Origin: Lachnospiraceae bacterium | Lineage (GTDB): Bacteria > Bacillota > Clostridia > Lachnospirales > Lachnospiraceae | Length of the DNA stretch: 64,000 bases | Direction of reading: 5' to 3' | NCBI GenBank assembly: GCA_910574715.1 | Contig: CAJTCH010000012.1 | Location: 1 to 64,000 of the forward strand | Shown here: positions 15,867 through 22,829 of the stretch, piece after piece | Position numbering within the stretch: position 1 is the first letter of the stretch | Layout: each line of letters begins with the position of its first letter | Made by a program: the position numbers and the translations under genes | Notes under the pieces: generated by a model | Database searches by the model: none | Seen by the model: only the letters and a program-made list of their open reading frames with translations | What the model was told of the DNA's origin: nothing

Positions 15867-16558
15867 TGTCCTCCTCCGTGAAACCTGTATCCATCTCCCC
15901 AGACCGTGATGATATATTCCGGGTTCCCGGGCTCGCGCTCGATAGCCTCCCTGATCTTACGGATATGTACATTCAGCGTTCCGTCTCCCGTGAACCGGTC
16001 CTCCCACACCTTCTCGAATAACTCCTGCTTCGGGACCACCCTGTCCGCATTCCGAATCAAGTAAGACAACAGCTTATATTCAAGCGCCGTGAGCTTCACA
16101 GGCTTCCCGTCCACCGTCACCTGCTTCGCATAGGGATCCACCGCAAGCCTCCCATCCGAATATCCCTGCTCAGAATATCCGCCGCCTGCACTCTGCCCGT
16201 AACGCTTAAGCACCACCCTTACTTTCGCCAGAAGAACGCCGAGAGAATAGGGCTTCTGTACATAATCGTCGCCTCCGATATTCAGCGCAATGATCTTGTC
16301 GTCGTCACTCGTCCGCGCAGAGATGAAGATGATCGGGATCTCTGTCTTCCTGCGGAGCTCCTTACACAACTCAAACCCGCTGCCGTCACCGAGATTAATG
16401 TCAAGCAGCACCAATTCCGTCTCGTTCTCTTCGAAGAATTTCCTGCATTCCAAGGCGCTGTATACGGCTGACGTCTTAACTCCGAACAGGTTAAAATACT
16501 CTGCCGTACTATCGGCAAGCACTCTCTCATCATCAATGATCAGACATTCACAGTGCAT
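15863..16558 (-). CDS. OmpR/PhoB-family response regulator
   Basis: 231 residues: receiver domain with IIDDE near the start, phospho-acceptor Asp53 in LLDINLGDG, Thr/Ser in FISARTSDD, Lys in YVQKPYS, and a C-terminal winged helix with LTALEYKLLSYLIRN and VHIRKIREAIE. I chose the ATG at 16558 (GGGAGGG upstream). It is co-transcribed with and translationally coupled to the kinase gene. Confidence 0.95.
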   Translation of the reverse strand: MHCECLIIDDERVLADSTAEYFNLFGVKTSAVYSALECRKFFEENETELVLLDINLGDGSGFELCKELRRKTEIPIIFISARTSDDDKIIALNIGGDDYVQKPYSLGVLLAKVRVVLKRYGQSAGGGYSEQGYSDGRLAVDPYAKQVTVDGKPVKLTALEYKLLSYLIRNADRVVPKQELFEKVWEDRFTGDGTLNVHIRKIREAIEREPGNPEYIITVWGDGYRFHGGGQ

Positions 16559-16592
16559 CACAGCCCTCCCTCTTTCTCACACGGTATATCCG

Positions 16593-17966
16593 TTAACTGT
16601 TCAATGTACCAACTACATCGCCGTCGTCAAATGGGTCCCCGCACTCTGGACAGAACTTCGGCGGTTTCGCCGGATCTTCCGGCTCCCAGCCGCATTTGTC
16701 ACACCGGTACTGCGGAATTCCCGCCGGCTTTGGAGCGCCGCATTCCGAACAGAACTTACCCTTATTCATCGTCCCGCAGGCAGCGCAGGTCCATCCTGCT
16801 GCCTGGCCTGGCCTTGGCGCGCCGCATTCCACGCAGAACTTACCGGTATTGCCTCCTGCTCCGCAGGCACAACTCCAGGGTGCCGCCGCATTTCCTGTTC
16901 CTGACACTGCCGATCCGCCGCCTGCCATCATTGCTCCTGCTCCCTGGGCTGCCGCCTGCTGCTGCCCCATGGCATACAGATTCTGCAGATTCGCTCCGCC
17001 TGTCTGCTGTGCCATACCCATCCCCATGAAGCCTGACATCGCTCCGCCTGTGTTGCCTGCCGCCATGCGCATGGCATCTGCCTGCGCGCCGGCAAGTGTC
17101 GCCGCCGCCATATTAGGATCACGCATCACAGCCGACTTCTGGAGCTGCTTGATCATATCCTCATCTTCCTTCGACGCCGTAACACTGTTGACCCCAAGAG
17201 AATATACCATAATCCCCCTAAGCTCCGTCCACTTCTTTGACAGAACTTCATTTAATGCATCTGACAGTTCCATCGTATGTCCGGGCAGCGCACTGTAACG
17301 GATTCCCATCTCCGAGATTCTTGCAAATGCCGGCTGCAGCGCCGTCAGAAGCTCTGACTTCAGCATAGAATCAATCTGATCCCTGGTATAGACATAACCC
17401 ACATTTCCGCAGACATTGGCATAGAATACCATCGGGTTCACGATCCGATAAGAATACTCTCCGTTACAGCGGATAGAAATATCCACATCCAGGCCGATAT
17501 TGCGGTCCACTACCCGAAATGGCACCGGATTCGGCGTACCGTATCTGTTCCCAGGAATCTCTTTGATATTCACATAATAGATCCGCTGATCTCTCCCTGC
17601 GCCGCCTCCGAATTCAAAACGTCGCCATGCTTCCCTGGCGACTCCCTTAAGTCCTTCTACGAAGGAGCCCCCAAACACAGACGGACTGGTCTTGGTATCA
17701 TAAGTATATGCCCCCGGCTCCGCACACGCGTCGATCACCTTACCATCCTCTACAATAATCATACACTGCCCGTTGGCCACGGCAATATGAGAGCCGTCCG
17801 TAATCACATTGTCTTCGCCCTTCCTGTTGGCGGAACGGCCTGACACGTGTTTTGCTCCCCTCGCCACTAATACGTCCGCATCCATCGCGTCATAATAAAA
17901 ATATTCCTTCCACTGGTCTGCAAGCGTTCCGCTTGCCGCATTCCATGCTGCTTTGATCAATCCCAT
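16593..17966 (-). CDS. SPFH-domain protein with C-terminal zinc ribbons (YdjI-like)
   Basis: 457 residues. Residues 1-300 form an SPFH/band-7 'virion core'-like domain (YFYYDAMDADVLVARGAK; later PVPFRVVDRNIGLDVDISIRCNGEYSY). An Ala/Gly/Met/Gln-rich linker (about 300-365) follows. The end carries three zinc ribbons with CxC/CxxC pairs (CACGAGGNTGKFCVECG, CAACGTMNKGKFCSECG, and CDKCG...CPECG). In Bacillus, YdjI works at the membrane with YdjG and YdjH and a PspA homologue in stress response. Here the TPM and zinc-ribbon partners lie just upstream in the same direction, but PspA is absent from the window. Confidence 0.85.
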   Translation of the reverse strand: MGLIKAAWNAASGTLADQWKEYFYYDAMDADVLVARGAKHVSGRSANRKGEDNVITDGSHIAVANGQCMIIVEDGKVIDACAEPGAYTYDTKTSPSVFGGSFVEGLKGVAREAWRRFEFGGGAGRDQRIYYVNIKEIPGNRYGTPNPVPFRVVDRNIGLDVDISIRCNGEYSYRIVNPMVFYANVCGNVGYVYTRDQIDSMLKSELLTALQPAFARISEMGIRYSALPGHTMELSDALNEVLSKKWTELRGIMVYSLGVNSVTASKEDEDMIKQLQKSAVMRDPNMAAATLAGAQADAMRMAAGNTGGAMSGFMGMGMAQQTGGANLQNLYAMGQQQAAAQGAGAMMAGGGSAVSGTGNAAAPWSCACGAGGNTGKFCVECGAPRPGQAAGWTCAACGTMNKGKFCSECGAPKPAGIPQYRCDKCGWEPEDPAKPPKFCPECGDPFDDGDVVGTLNS

Positions 17967-18004
17967 AATATCTGTCTCCTTCTTATAGTATTATTGACAT
18001 TATA

Positions 18005-18865
18005 TTAAAACTTTCCGCTGGTTCCGGAATGGTCCGAATGCATCCCGCCGCTTCCGCTGCCTGAACTGCTCTCCTTCTGGCGTTTGGTCCTGCTCACCGT
18101 ATGATATAAGAACCGGTCCGTCCGATTCGACAGCTGAAAACTTCCTTCCCGCATATACTCCAGCGCTCCGTCCCTTCTGACACGCGTGTTCATACTCTTC
18201 TTCCAGGTCAGCACAATAACTAGCGAAACCGCCAGCGATAACAGGAAAGATACCCCGATAATGAGCGGGATCCTCCACCCCTCTCCGTAATGATGATCTT
18301 CTGTATAAGGCTTCCCTTCCTCGTATGCCGTCAGATAGTCGTCCGCCATAAATACATACCGGGCAAATGCATCGTAGAATTCGCCGTCAGACAGATCGTC
18401 GAGAATCAATTCTCCCATCCGCTCTCTTCCATATGTAGTGAATGCTCCCTGGGCTTCTCCGAAGCCAACCAGCCCCCAGTCACGCGCCGCCATGCTGATG
18501 GCAAGCATTACGCCGCTGTCGGCACAGTCGGCACCAAGTCCGTATTCCGTAAATATCTGCCGCTGCCAGTTCTTGATATCCCCTCCGCCGAAATCCTGCG
18601 TTGTGACAATGTAAACTCCCATTCCGTGCACCTCAGACACTCTGGCGCACTCCTTCTCAAGCGCATCCTCTTCCTCCGATGACAGCAAACTCGCATCGTC
18701 CTGCACCCACCCGGTAAATTTCGGCGCTGTTCCTGCCGCAGATACCTCAGCGGCGCCTATTGCGCCAAACATACCGGGGTAAATGACAGAAAGAACGGCT
18801 GAAACAAGAAACATTATCATGAATACCATCCCTGCAGCAGCATTTTTCTGTCTAGGCCTCTTCAT
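18005..18865 (-). CDS. TPM-domain membrane protein (YdjH-like)
   Basis: 286 residues. An N-terminal membrane or signal helix (about 13-38), a TPM (Psb32-like) domain outside the cell starting VQDDASLLSSEEEDALEKE with VYIVTTQDFGG and GVMLAISMAARDWGLVGFG, a second membrane helix (about 205-225), then a basic cytoplasmic Ser/Gly-rich tail. I set the ATG at 18865, but two upstream in-frame ATGs at 18910 and 18955 lie in a 45-bp tandem repeat and could be used. Partner of the SPFH and zinc-ribbon genes. Confidence 0.8.
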   Translation of the reverse strand: MKRPRQKNAAAGMVFMIMFLVSAVLSVIYPGMFGAIGAAEVSAAGTAPKFTGWVQDDASLLSSEEEDALEKECARVSEVHGMGVYIVTTQDFGGGDIKNWQRQIFTEYGLGADCADSGVMLAISMAARDWGLVGFGEAQGAFTTYGRERMGELILDDLSDGEFYDAFARYVFMADDYLTAYEEGKPYTEDHHYGEGWRIPLIIGVSFLLSLAVSLVIVLTWKKSMNTRVRRDGALEYMREGSFQLSNRTDRFLYHTVSRTKRQKESSSGSGSGGMHSDHSGTSGKF

Positions 18866-18970
18866 CACAACACACCTCCCGGCACAGATGTCTCCGAACC
18901 TGGCTCCCATCACAGCGCTCCTCCCGGCACAGACATCTCTAAACCAGTATCCCATTACAACACACCCCCA
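18863..18970 (-). repeat. 45-bp tandem repeats carrying start signals
   Basis: Units begin at 18863, 18908 and 18953 (period 45 bases; the last is partial). On the minus strand each ends in an in-frame ATG, and GGGAGG lies before the ATGs at 18910 and 18865. They fill the gap between the zinc-ribbon gene stop and the TPM gene start, giving up to three alternative starts. Confidence 0.7.
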
Positions 18971-20037
18971 AACAACAAGATTCCAAGAATGGAACACAGC
19001 GCCGTTCCAATAGCCGTGAATCCGCACAAATATTTCCAAAAGGCTCCCTTATCCACCGGAAGCTCTCCTACCATCTTCCCCGTCTGTCCGTTGATCGCAA
19101 ACTGGTACTTCTTATCCTGGTAAACCGTCTCGAACAGCCACACCGGAAGCAGCGCATATTGAACCTGCCCTCTCTGGGACGCAAGATGCCTTCTCTTGAC
19201 ACTCACGGACTGATAACCCTGAACCGTGCTCCGAAGCACCTGCTCCGCACTGTTATAGAGCCGCTCCTTGGCCCTGACTTCCGCCGTCTTCGCGTCTACA
19301 TCATATCTGTCCGTCTCATAACCCGCCAGATATTCCGGACGAAACTCAGTCAGATCACTGTAGTTGAACGGTTCGATAGACTCCGTCGTATCATCATCCA
19401 TCTCTACGCTTCCATCCACCGGCACATGATAAAACTCCATAGTTCCCGCCCTCTGTACCAGATAATATGAGGTCTCCACATAGTCATAATCACTGTCACT
19501 CCACGCCCTCACGCGCGTGGCGTTAAAGCTCATATCCGCGCTTGCCTTACAGTCGAACAGCCAGTACGGAACATAGCATCCCTTCAGATTCTTCAGATAA
19601 CTCCTGTCACGGAAATTCTTCGGCAGCAGATGCTTCCCCTTACAGAACTTCTCTAACATCTGCCTGGCCTGGTCCCCCTGCACCCGGAACGGGATCATGA
19701 CATCCGGTTCCAAATCTCCTGCCGCGGCAGCCCGGATCACTACCACATTATCACAATAAGGACAGACCGTACTTACCGTCTGCTCATCCGCCTCGATCTC
19801 GGCTCCGCAGGAAGGGCAGATATACCGTCCGTCCTCCGTCTTCTTCGCACCTTCCGCTCCTTGCCGGTACTCCCAGGTCAAGTCCTGCTCTCCCTTAGAC
19901 TGCTCTTCCCGCTCATACTGCTGTATCGTCTCCAAATCATAATGGTTTCCGCAGCTTTTGCAGGAAAGCTTCTGGGTTTCCGGAGAAAACTGCAGCGCCG
20001 CCCCGCAGCAGGGACACTTATATTGTACAAAATCCAT
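18955..20037 (-). CDS. Zinc-ribbon membrane protein (YdjG-like)
   Basis: 360 residues. Two N-terminal zinc ribbons (YKCPCCGAAL...LSCKSCG at 4-30 and YICPSCGAEI...TVCPYCD at 70-97), a soluble domain with VPYWLFDCKASADM, and one C-terminal membrane helix (about 336-356). This is the arrangement of Bacillus YdjG, which with YdjH (TPM) and YdjI (SPFH) forms a membrane-associated stress complex. The ATG at 20037 has GGAG ahead of it; the longer frame upstream has no such site. Confidence 0.8.
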   Translation of the reverse strand: MDFVQYKCPCCGAALQFSPETQKLSCKSCGNHYDLETIQQYEREEQSKGEQDLTWEYRQGAEGAKKTEDGRYICPSCGAEIEADEQTVSTVCPYCDNVVVIRAAAAGDLEPDVMIPFRVQGDQARQMLEKFCKGKHLLPKNFRDRSYLKNLKGCYVPYWLFDCKASADMSFNATRVRAWSDSDYDYVETSYYLVQRAGTMEFYHVPVDGSVEMDDDTTESIEPFNYSDLTEFRPEYLAGYETDRYDVDAKTAEVRAKERLYNSAEQVLRSTVQGYQSVSVKRRHLASQRGQVQYALLPVWLFETVYQDKKYQFAINGQTGKMVGELPVDKGAFWKYLCGFTAIGTALCSILGILLFGGVL

Positions 20038-20102
20038 CTCAATCTCCTTTACATTTACTGACATATTTCCTAATAACAGTATAATAGATTTACAATATCT
20101 AT

Positions 20103-21083
20103 TCAATACTTCTCCAGAATGTCCTTCAGATACTCTTTATATTCTCTCCTTACACATTCCGGCCCGGCAATACACAGCTTGCTTCCGATCCCCGTGACCC
20201 ATCCAAAAAACTGCGGACTGACCGCCGCCAATATGCGCACCCGAAATTGCTTGTCTTCTGCGGGAACGATCATCACATCCGTACCAAATCTGTCCAGAAT
20301 CACCCCTATAATATCCTGATCACATTGCAGGGTGACTTCCTCGTCATGACCGCCGTACATGGAGAACGTCTTTTTAGAGAATTCTACAAGATCAAAATCC
20401 TGGAATCTCTCTTTGCCGATACGTTCCTTCCTGATCACACAAGCCTGCTGCATCTTATCCACCCGGTAATGCTTGATACAGTCTGCATCCTCATCATATG
20501 CGATCAGATAATAATTCGCGTCATCCCAGGTAAGCGACCATGGACTGACCGTATAGACGTCCCCTTTCTTCCTTGGCTTTAATTCCTTCTGCATCGTCCA
20601 TTCCGCATACTGGTACTGAATCTGCCTGTTCTCCATAATGGCAGTATGTATCTGATCCACATTATAATAGACCGTCTCATTCCCGGTCTTTGGACGATTA
20701 TAGATGAAGACATTCCTCTGAAGCTTCCTTGCATCGTGCTCGCCCGCAAGACCCTCCAGCTTCCCGATCAGTTCTTCGGATTTCCTCCGGCTGATGAACT
20801 TGGATGCCTGCACCGCATCTACCAGAAGCTTAAGCTCCGGCAATTCAAAATCCCTTCTGCCGATATAGTAACCGCTGTTAGCCCCCCTCGCCTGCAGGAT
20901 ATCCATCCCAAATGCCTTCAATGTCTCAATATCATTGTACACGGTCTTCCGGTCGATCGACATCCCATATCTACGCAGCTCCTTGTCAATATCCGACGCC
21001 GACATAGTGTGCTTCTCATCTGTTTTCTCGAGAAGTATCTTCATAATATACAATATTCTTAGTTTTACCTGTGAAACTGCCAT
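20103..21083 (-). CDS. WYL-domain transcriptional regulator
   Basis: 326 residues. An N-terminal HTH_11-type winged helix (KLRILYIMKILLEKTDE, DRKTVYNDIETLKAFGM) is followed by a WYL domain (VYTVSPWSLTWDDANYYLIAYDE) and a WCX-type C-terminal extension. WYL regulators sense ligands such as nucleotides. GGAGG precedes the ATG at 21083. It is next to, and in line with, the SPFH/TPM set and could regulate it. Confidence 0.9.
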   Translation of the reverse strand: MAVSQVKLRILYIMKILLEKTDEKHTMSASDIDKELRRYGMSIDRKTVYNDIETLKAFGMDILQARGANSGYYIGRRDFELPELKLLVDAVQASKFISRRKSEELIGKLEGLAGEHDARKLQRNVFIYNRPKTGNETVYYNVDQIHTAIMENRQIQYQYAEWTMQKELKPRKKGDVYTVSPWSLTWDDANYYLIAYDEDADCIKHYRVDKMQQACVIRKERIGKERFQDFDLVEFSKKTFSMYGGHDEEVTLQCDQDIIGVILDRFGTDVMIVPAEDKQFRVRILAAVSPQFFGWVTGIGSKLCIAGPECVRREYKEYLKDILEKY

Positions 21084-21176
21084 CTGCACTCCTCCGCAAT
21101 TATAAGCTTTACTATCTCCAAAAAAATACCTCAAGAGCAATATACTTCTCTCAAGGTAGATTATAACATATCAAAT

Positions 21177-21401
21177 CTAAAAATCATACTCATCAGGATT
21201 CAATCCCGCCCTCATCATAACCGCTCTCCGTTCCTTTCCGCCCATCACTTCCAGTTCTTCCGCAATCAAACCTGACAATTCAAATTCTGTCTTATCTTCT
21301 CTGACGGGATCTGCCAGGAATAAGACTTCTGTAACTTTATCAAATACCCTCATATCCTCGTCATTATTATAATCGTACACAAAACCTAATATCTCTCTCA
21401 T
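21177..21401 (-). CDS. Small acidic protein of unknown function
   Basis: 74 residues, MREILGFVYDYNNDEDMRVF start, no family recognised. AGGAAGAATA lies directly before the ATG, and the ATG overlaps the stop of a 35-residue frame (TAATG), so the two form a coupled pair upstream of the WYL gene. Acidic, probably soluble. Function unknown. Confidence 0.6.
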   Translation of the reverse strand: MREILGFVYDYNNDEDMRVFDKVTEVLFLADPVREDKTEFELSGLIAEELEVMGGKERRAVMMRAGLNPDEYDF

Positions 21402-21508
21402 TATTCTTCCTCCAGAAATTCCCGATAGTCACTTTCGTCTGCAAACAGAAGATAGCTTCCATCCACATATCCCATATAACCATTATCTACAAAATATCCT
21501 TTCATCAT
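21401..21508 (-). CDS. 35-residue protein coupled to the next gene
   Basis: A very short gene: MMKGYFVDNGYMGYVDGSYL then LFADESDYREFLEEE, with AGGAGGTGCAG directly before the ATG. Its stop overlaps the start of the 74-residue gene. The YVDGSYLLF element resembles short peptides of Lachnospiraceae that always sit with that partner, but no function is known. Confidence 0.55.
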   Translation of the reverse strand: MMKGYFVDNGYMGYVDGSYLLFADESDYREFLEEE

Positions 21509-21621
21509 CTGCACCTCCTGTTTTTGCTGAATTTTGTACTTCTTCCTTTTGTTCTTCCTTAGTTTATCAAACCAGGTGTCCCAAAATCTCCACAGCCACA
21601 GGAAATTTCAAAAATAATCAT

Positions 21622-21655
21622 AAAAAGCCGCAAAGGTTATCATACCTTTACGGCT
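21622..21655 (-). terminator. Rho-independent terminator of the BspA-like gene
   Basis: Minus-strand stem AGCCGTAAAGG/CCTTTGCGGCT with an 8-base loop, followed by TTTTTA (21626-21621). One mismatch in an 11-bp stem. It lies 50 bases past the stop of 21704-22702. Confidence 0.85.
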
Positions 21656-21703
21656 CCCGCAACCGAACTTGCGACCAATCCGATTCTCTTCATGTTCTCC
21701 TTT

Positions 21704-22702
21704 TTACTCCCGGGGATATAAGCTTCCGTTCTCGCTGTAATAACCAGGATGATCCCCAGCAACCTCTATATATGCCGCTGATGCAAATGCATCAAAAGCG
21801 CCCGGTTCGATTTCACGGATATTCGCCGGAATATAGATCTCCGCCACACACCCTGCAAGCTCTGACAACGCGCCTTCCCGGACTCCGATGCACTCCGTAT
21901 CCCGGATTAATATCAGGATGCCGTCGGTCAGATCGACACGTTCTGTAACTCCTGCGATATATCCCTCCTCATCTACCAGAAAACCGGCGAACTCTCTCAG
22001 TCCGTAATCTTCTGCACCTTCCTCTTCACTTCCGTCACTTTCGTCAACTGCTTTATCATCCTCCGCACCGACAGGCGGAATATCCGTTTCCATGTCTTCC
22101 TCAACCAGCGGCGCTTCCTCCTTCACAGATATAGACGGAATATCTGTCTTCGTTTCATCCCCTGCGGGAACAGGCGGAACTATAATCGGTACTTCCTTTG
22201 CATCCGATGTGATTCCGGCATCCGTCTCTGCTTCAGCATTCTCACTCGGATACAGCATTTCCAGTACGTCAAAATCATCACCGATCGGCTTCAACTCTGT
22301 GATCACCGGCAGCTCTTCCGCTTCTATCTTAGCAACAAACTCTTTATTCTCTGCATTTCTCTCTTCTATGACATCATCTGTATCTGCCGCCCTGTCCGGC
22401 AAGATTAATACATTTACCATATCTTCCTTCCAGGTATACTCTAAAATTCCAGTCTCATCACCCAGCTTCATAGCCGCTTTTCTGGTATTCTGTTCACACT
22501 CTCTTGCCTTCGGACTTAAGATATTCTCTCCTGCCTCAGGATTCACAATGTATCCCGCCGGCTTCGCCGTACAGTCCTTCGCATAACTCCTGCTGCCGAC
22601 ACACAGCAGCCCGATCATCGTCAGCACCACCCCGCTTCTTACAATACATTCCCAGGGCAAAAATCTCCTTCTTGAAGCCGCCAGTTCCATAACCATTTCC
22701 AT
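21704..22702 (-). CDS. Secreted protein with C-terminal BspA-like leucine-rich segment
   Basis: 332 residues. Basic N-terminus and a hydrophobic stretch (about 21-41, IVRSGVVLTMIGLLCVG) followed by a possible cleavage at SYA, so it is exported or anchored. The middle is acidic, Pro/Glu/Asp-rich (about 140-230) with repeats of the form TDIPxxxxxE. The end has one or two BspA-type leucine-rich elements (IPANIREIEPGAFDAF). Such repeats mediate adhesion in other bacteria. No operon partner close by; a terminator follows. Confidence 0.65.
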   Translation of the reverse strand: MEMVMELAASRRRFLPWECIVRSGVVLTMIGLLCVGSRSYAKDCTAKPAGYIVNPEAGENILSPKARECEQNTRKAAMKLGDETGILEYTWKEDMVNVLILPDRAADTDDVIEERNAENKEFVAKIEAEELPVITELKPIGDDFDVLEMLYPSENAEAETDAGITSDAKEVPIIVPPVPAGDETKTDIPSISVKEEAPLVEEDMETDIPPVGAEDDKAVDESDGSEEEGAEDYGLREFAGFLVDEEGYIAGVTERVDLTDGILILIRDTECIGVREGALSELAGCVAEIYIPANIREIEPGAFDAFASAAYIEVAGDHPGYYSENGSLYPRE

Positions 22703-22829
22703 AACTCTTCATACCTCCAACATCTCATAGCTTTCTCTCTTATCAGCAGTTCCTGCCTCCCAAAAACAACCTTTCGTCTTCAATATACACGCAGAGTTAT
22801 GAAATTTCAATATACTTTTTGTTACGGAG

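Noticed and set aside
16290-17298. Long plus-strand open frames opposite the response regulator and SPFH genes
   Set aside because: They are mirror frames of GC-rich coding DNA, lack ribosome sites and have low-complexity Pro/Ser/Ala translations.
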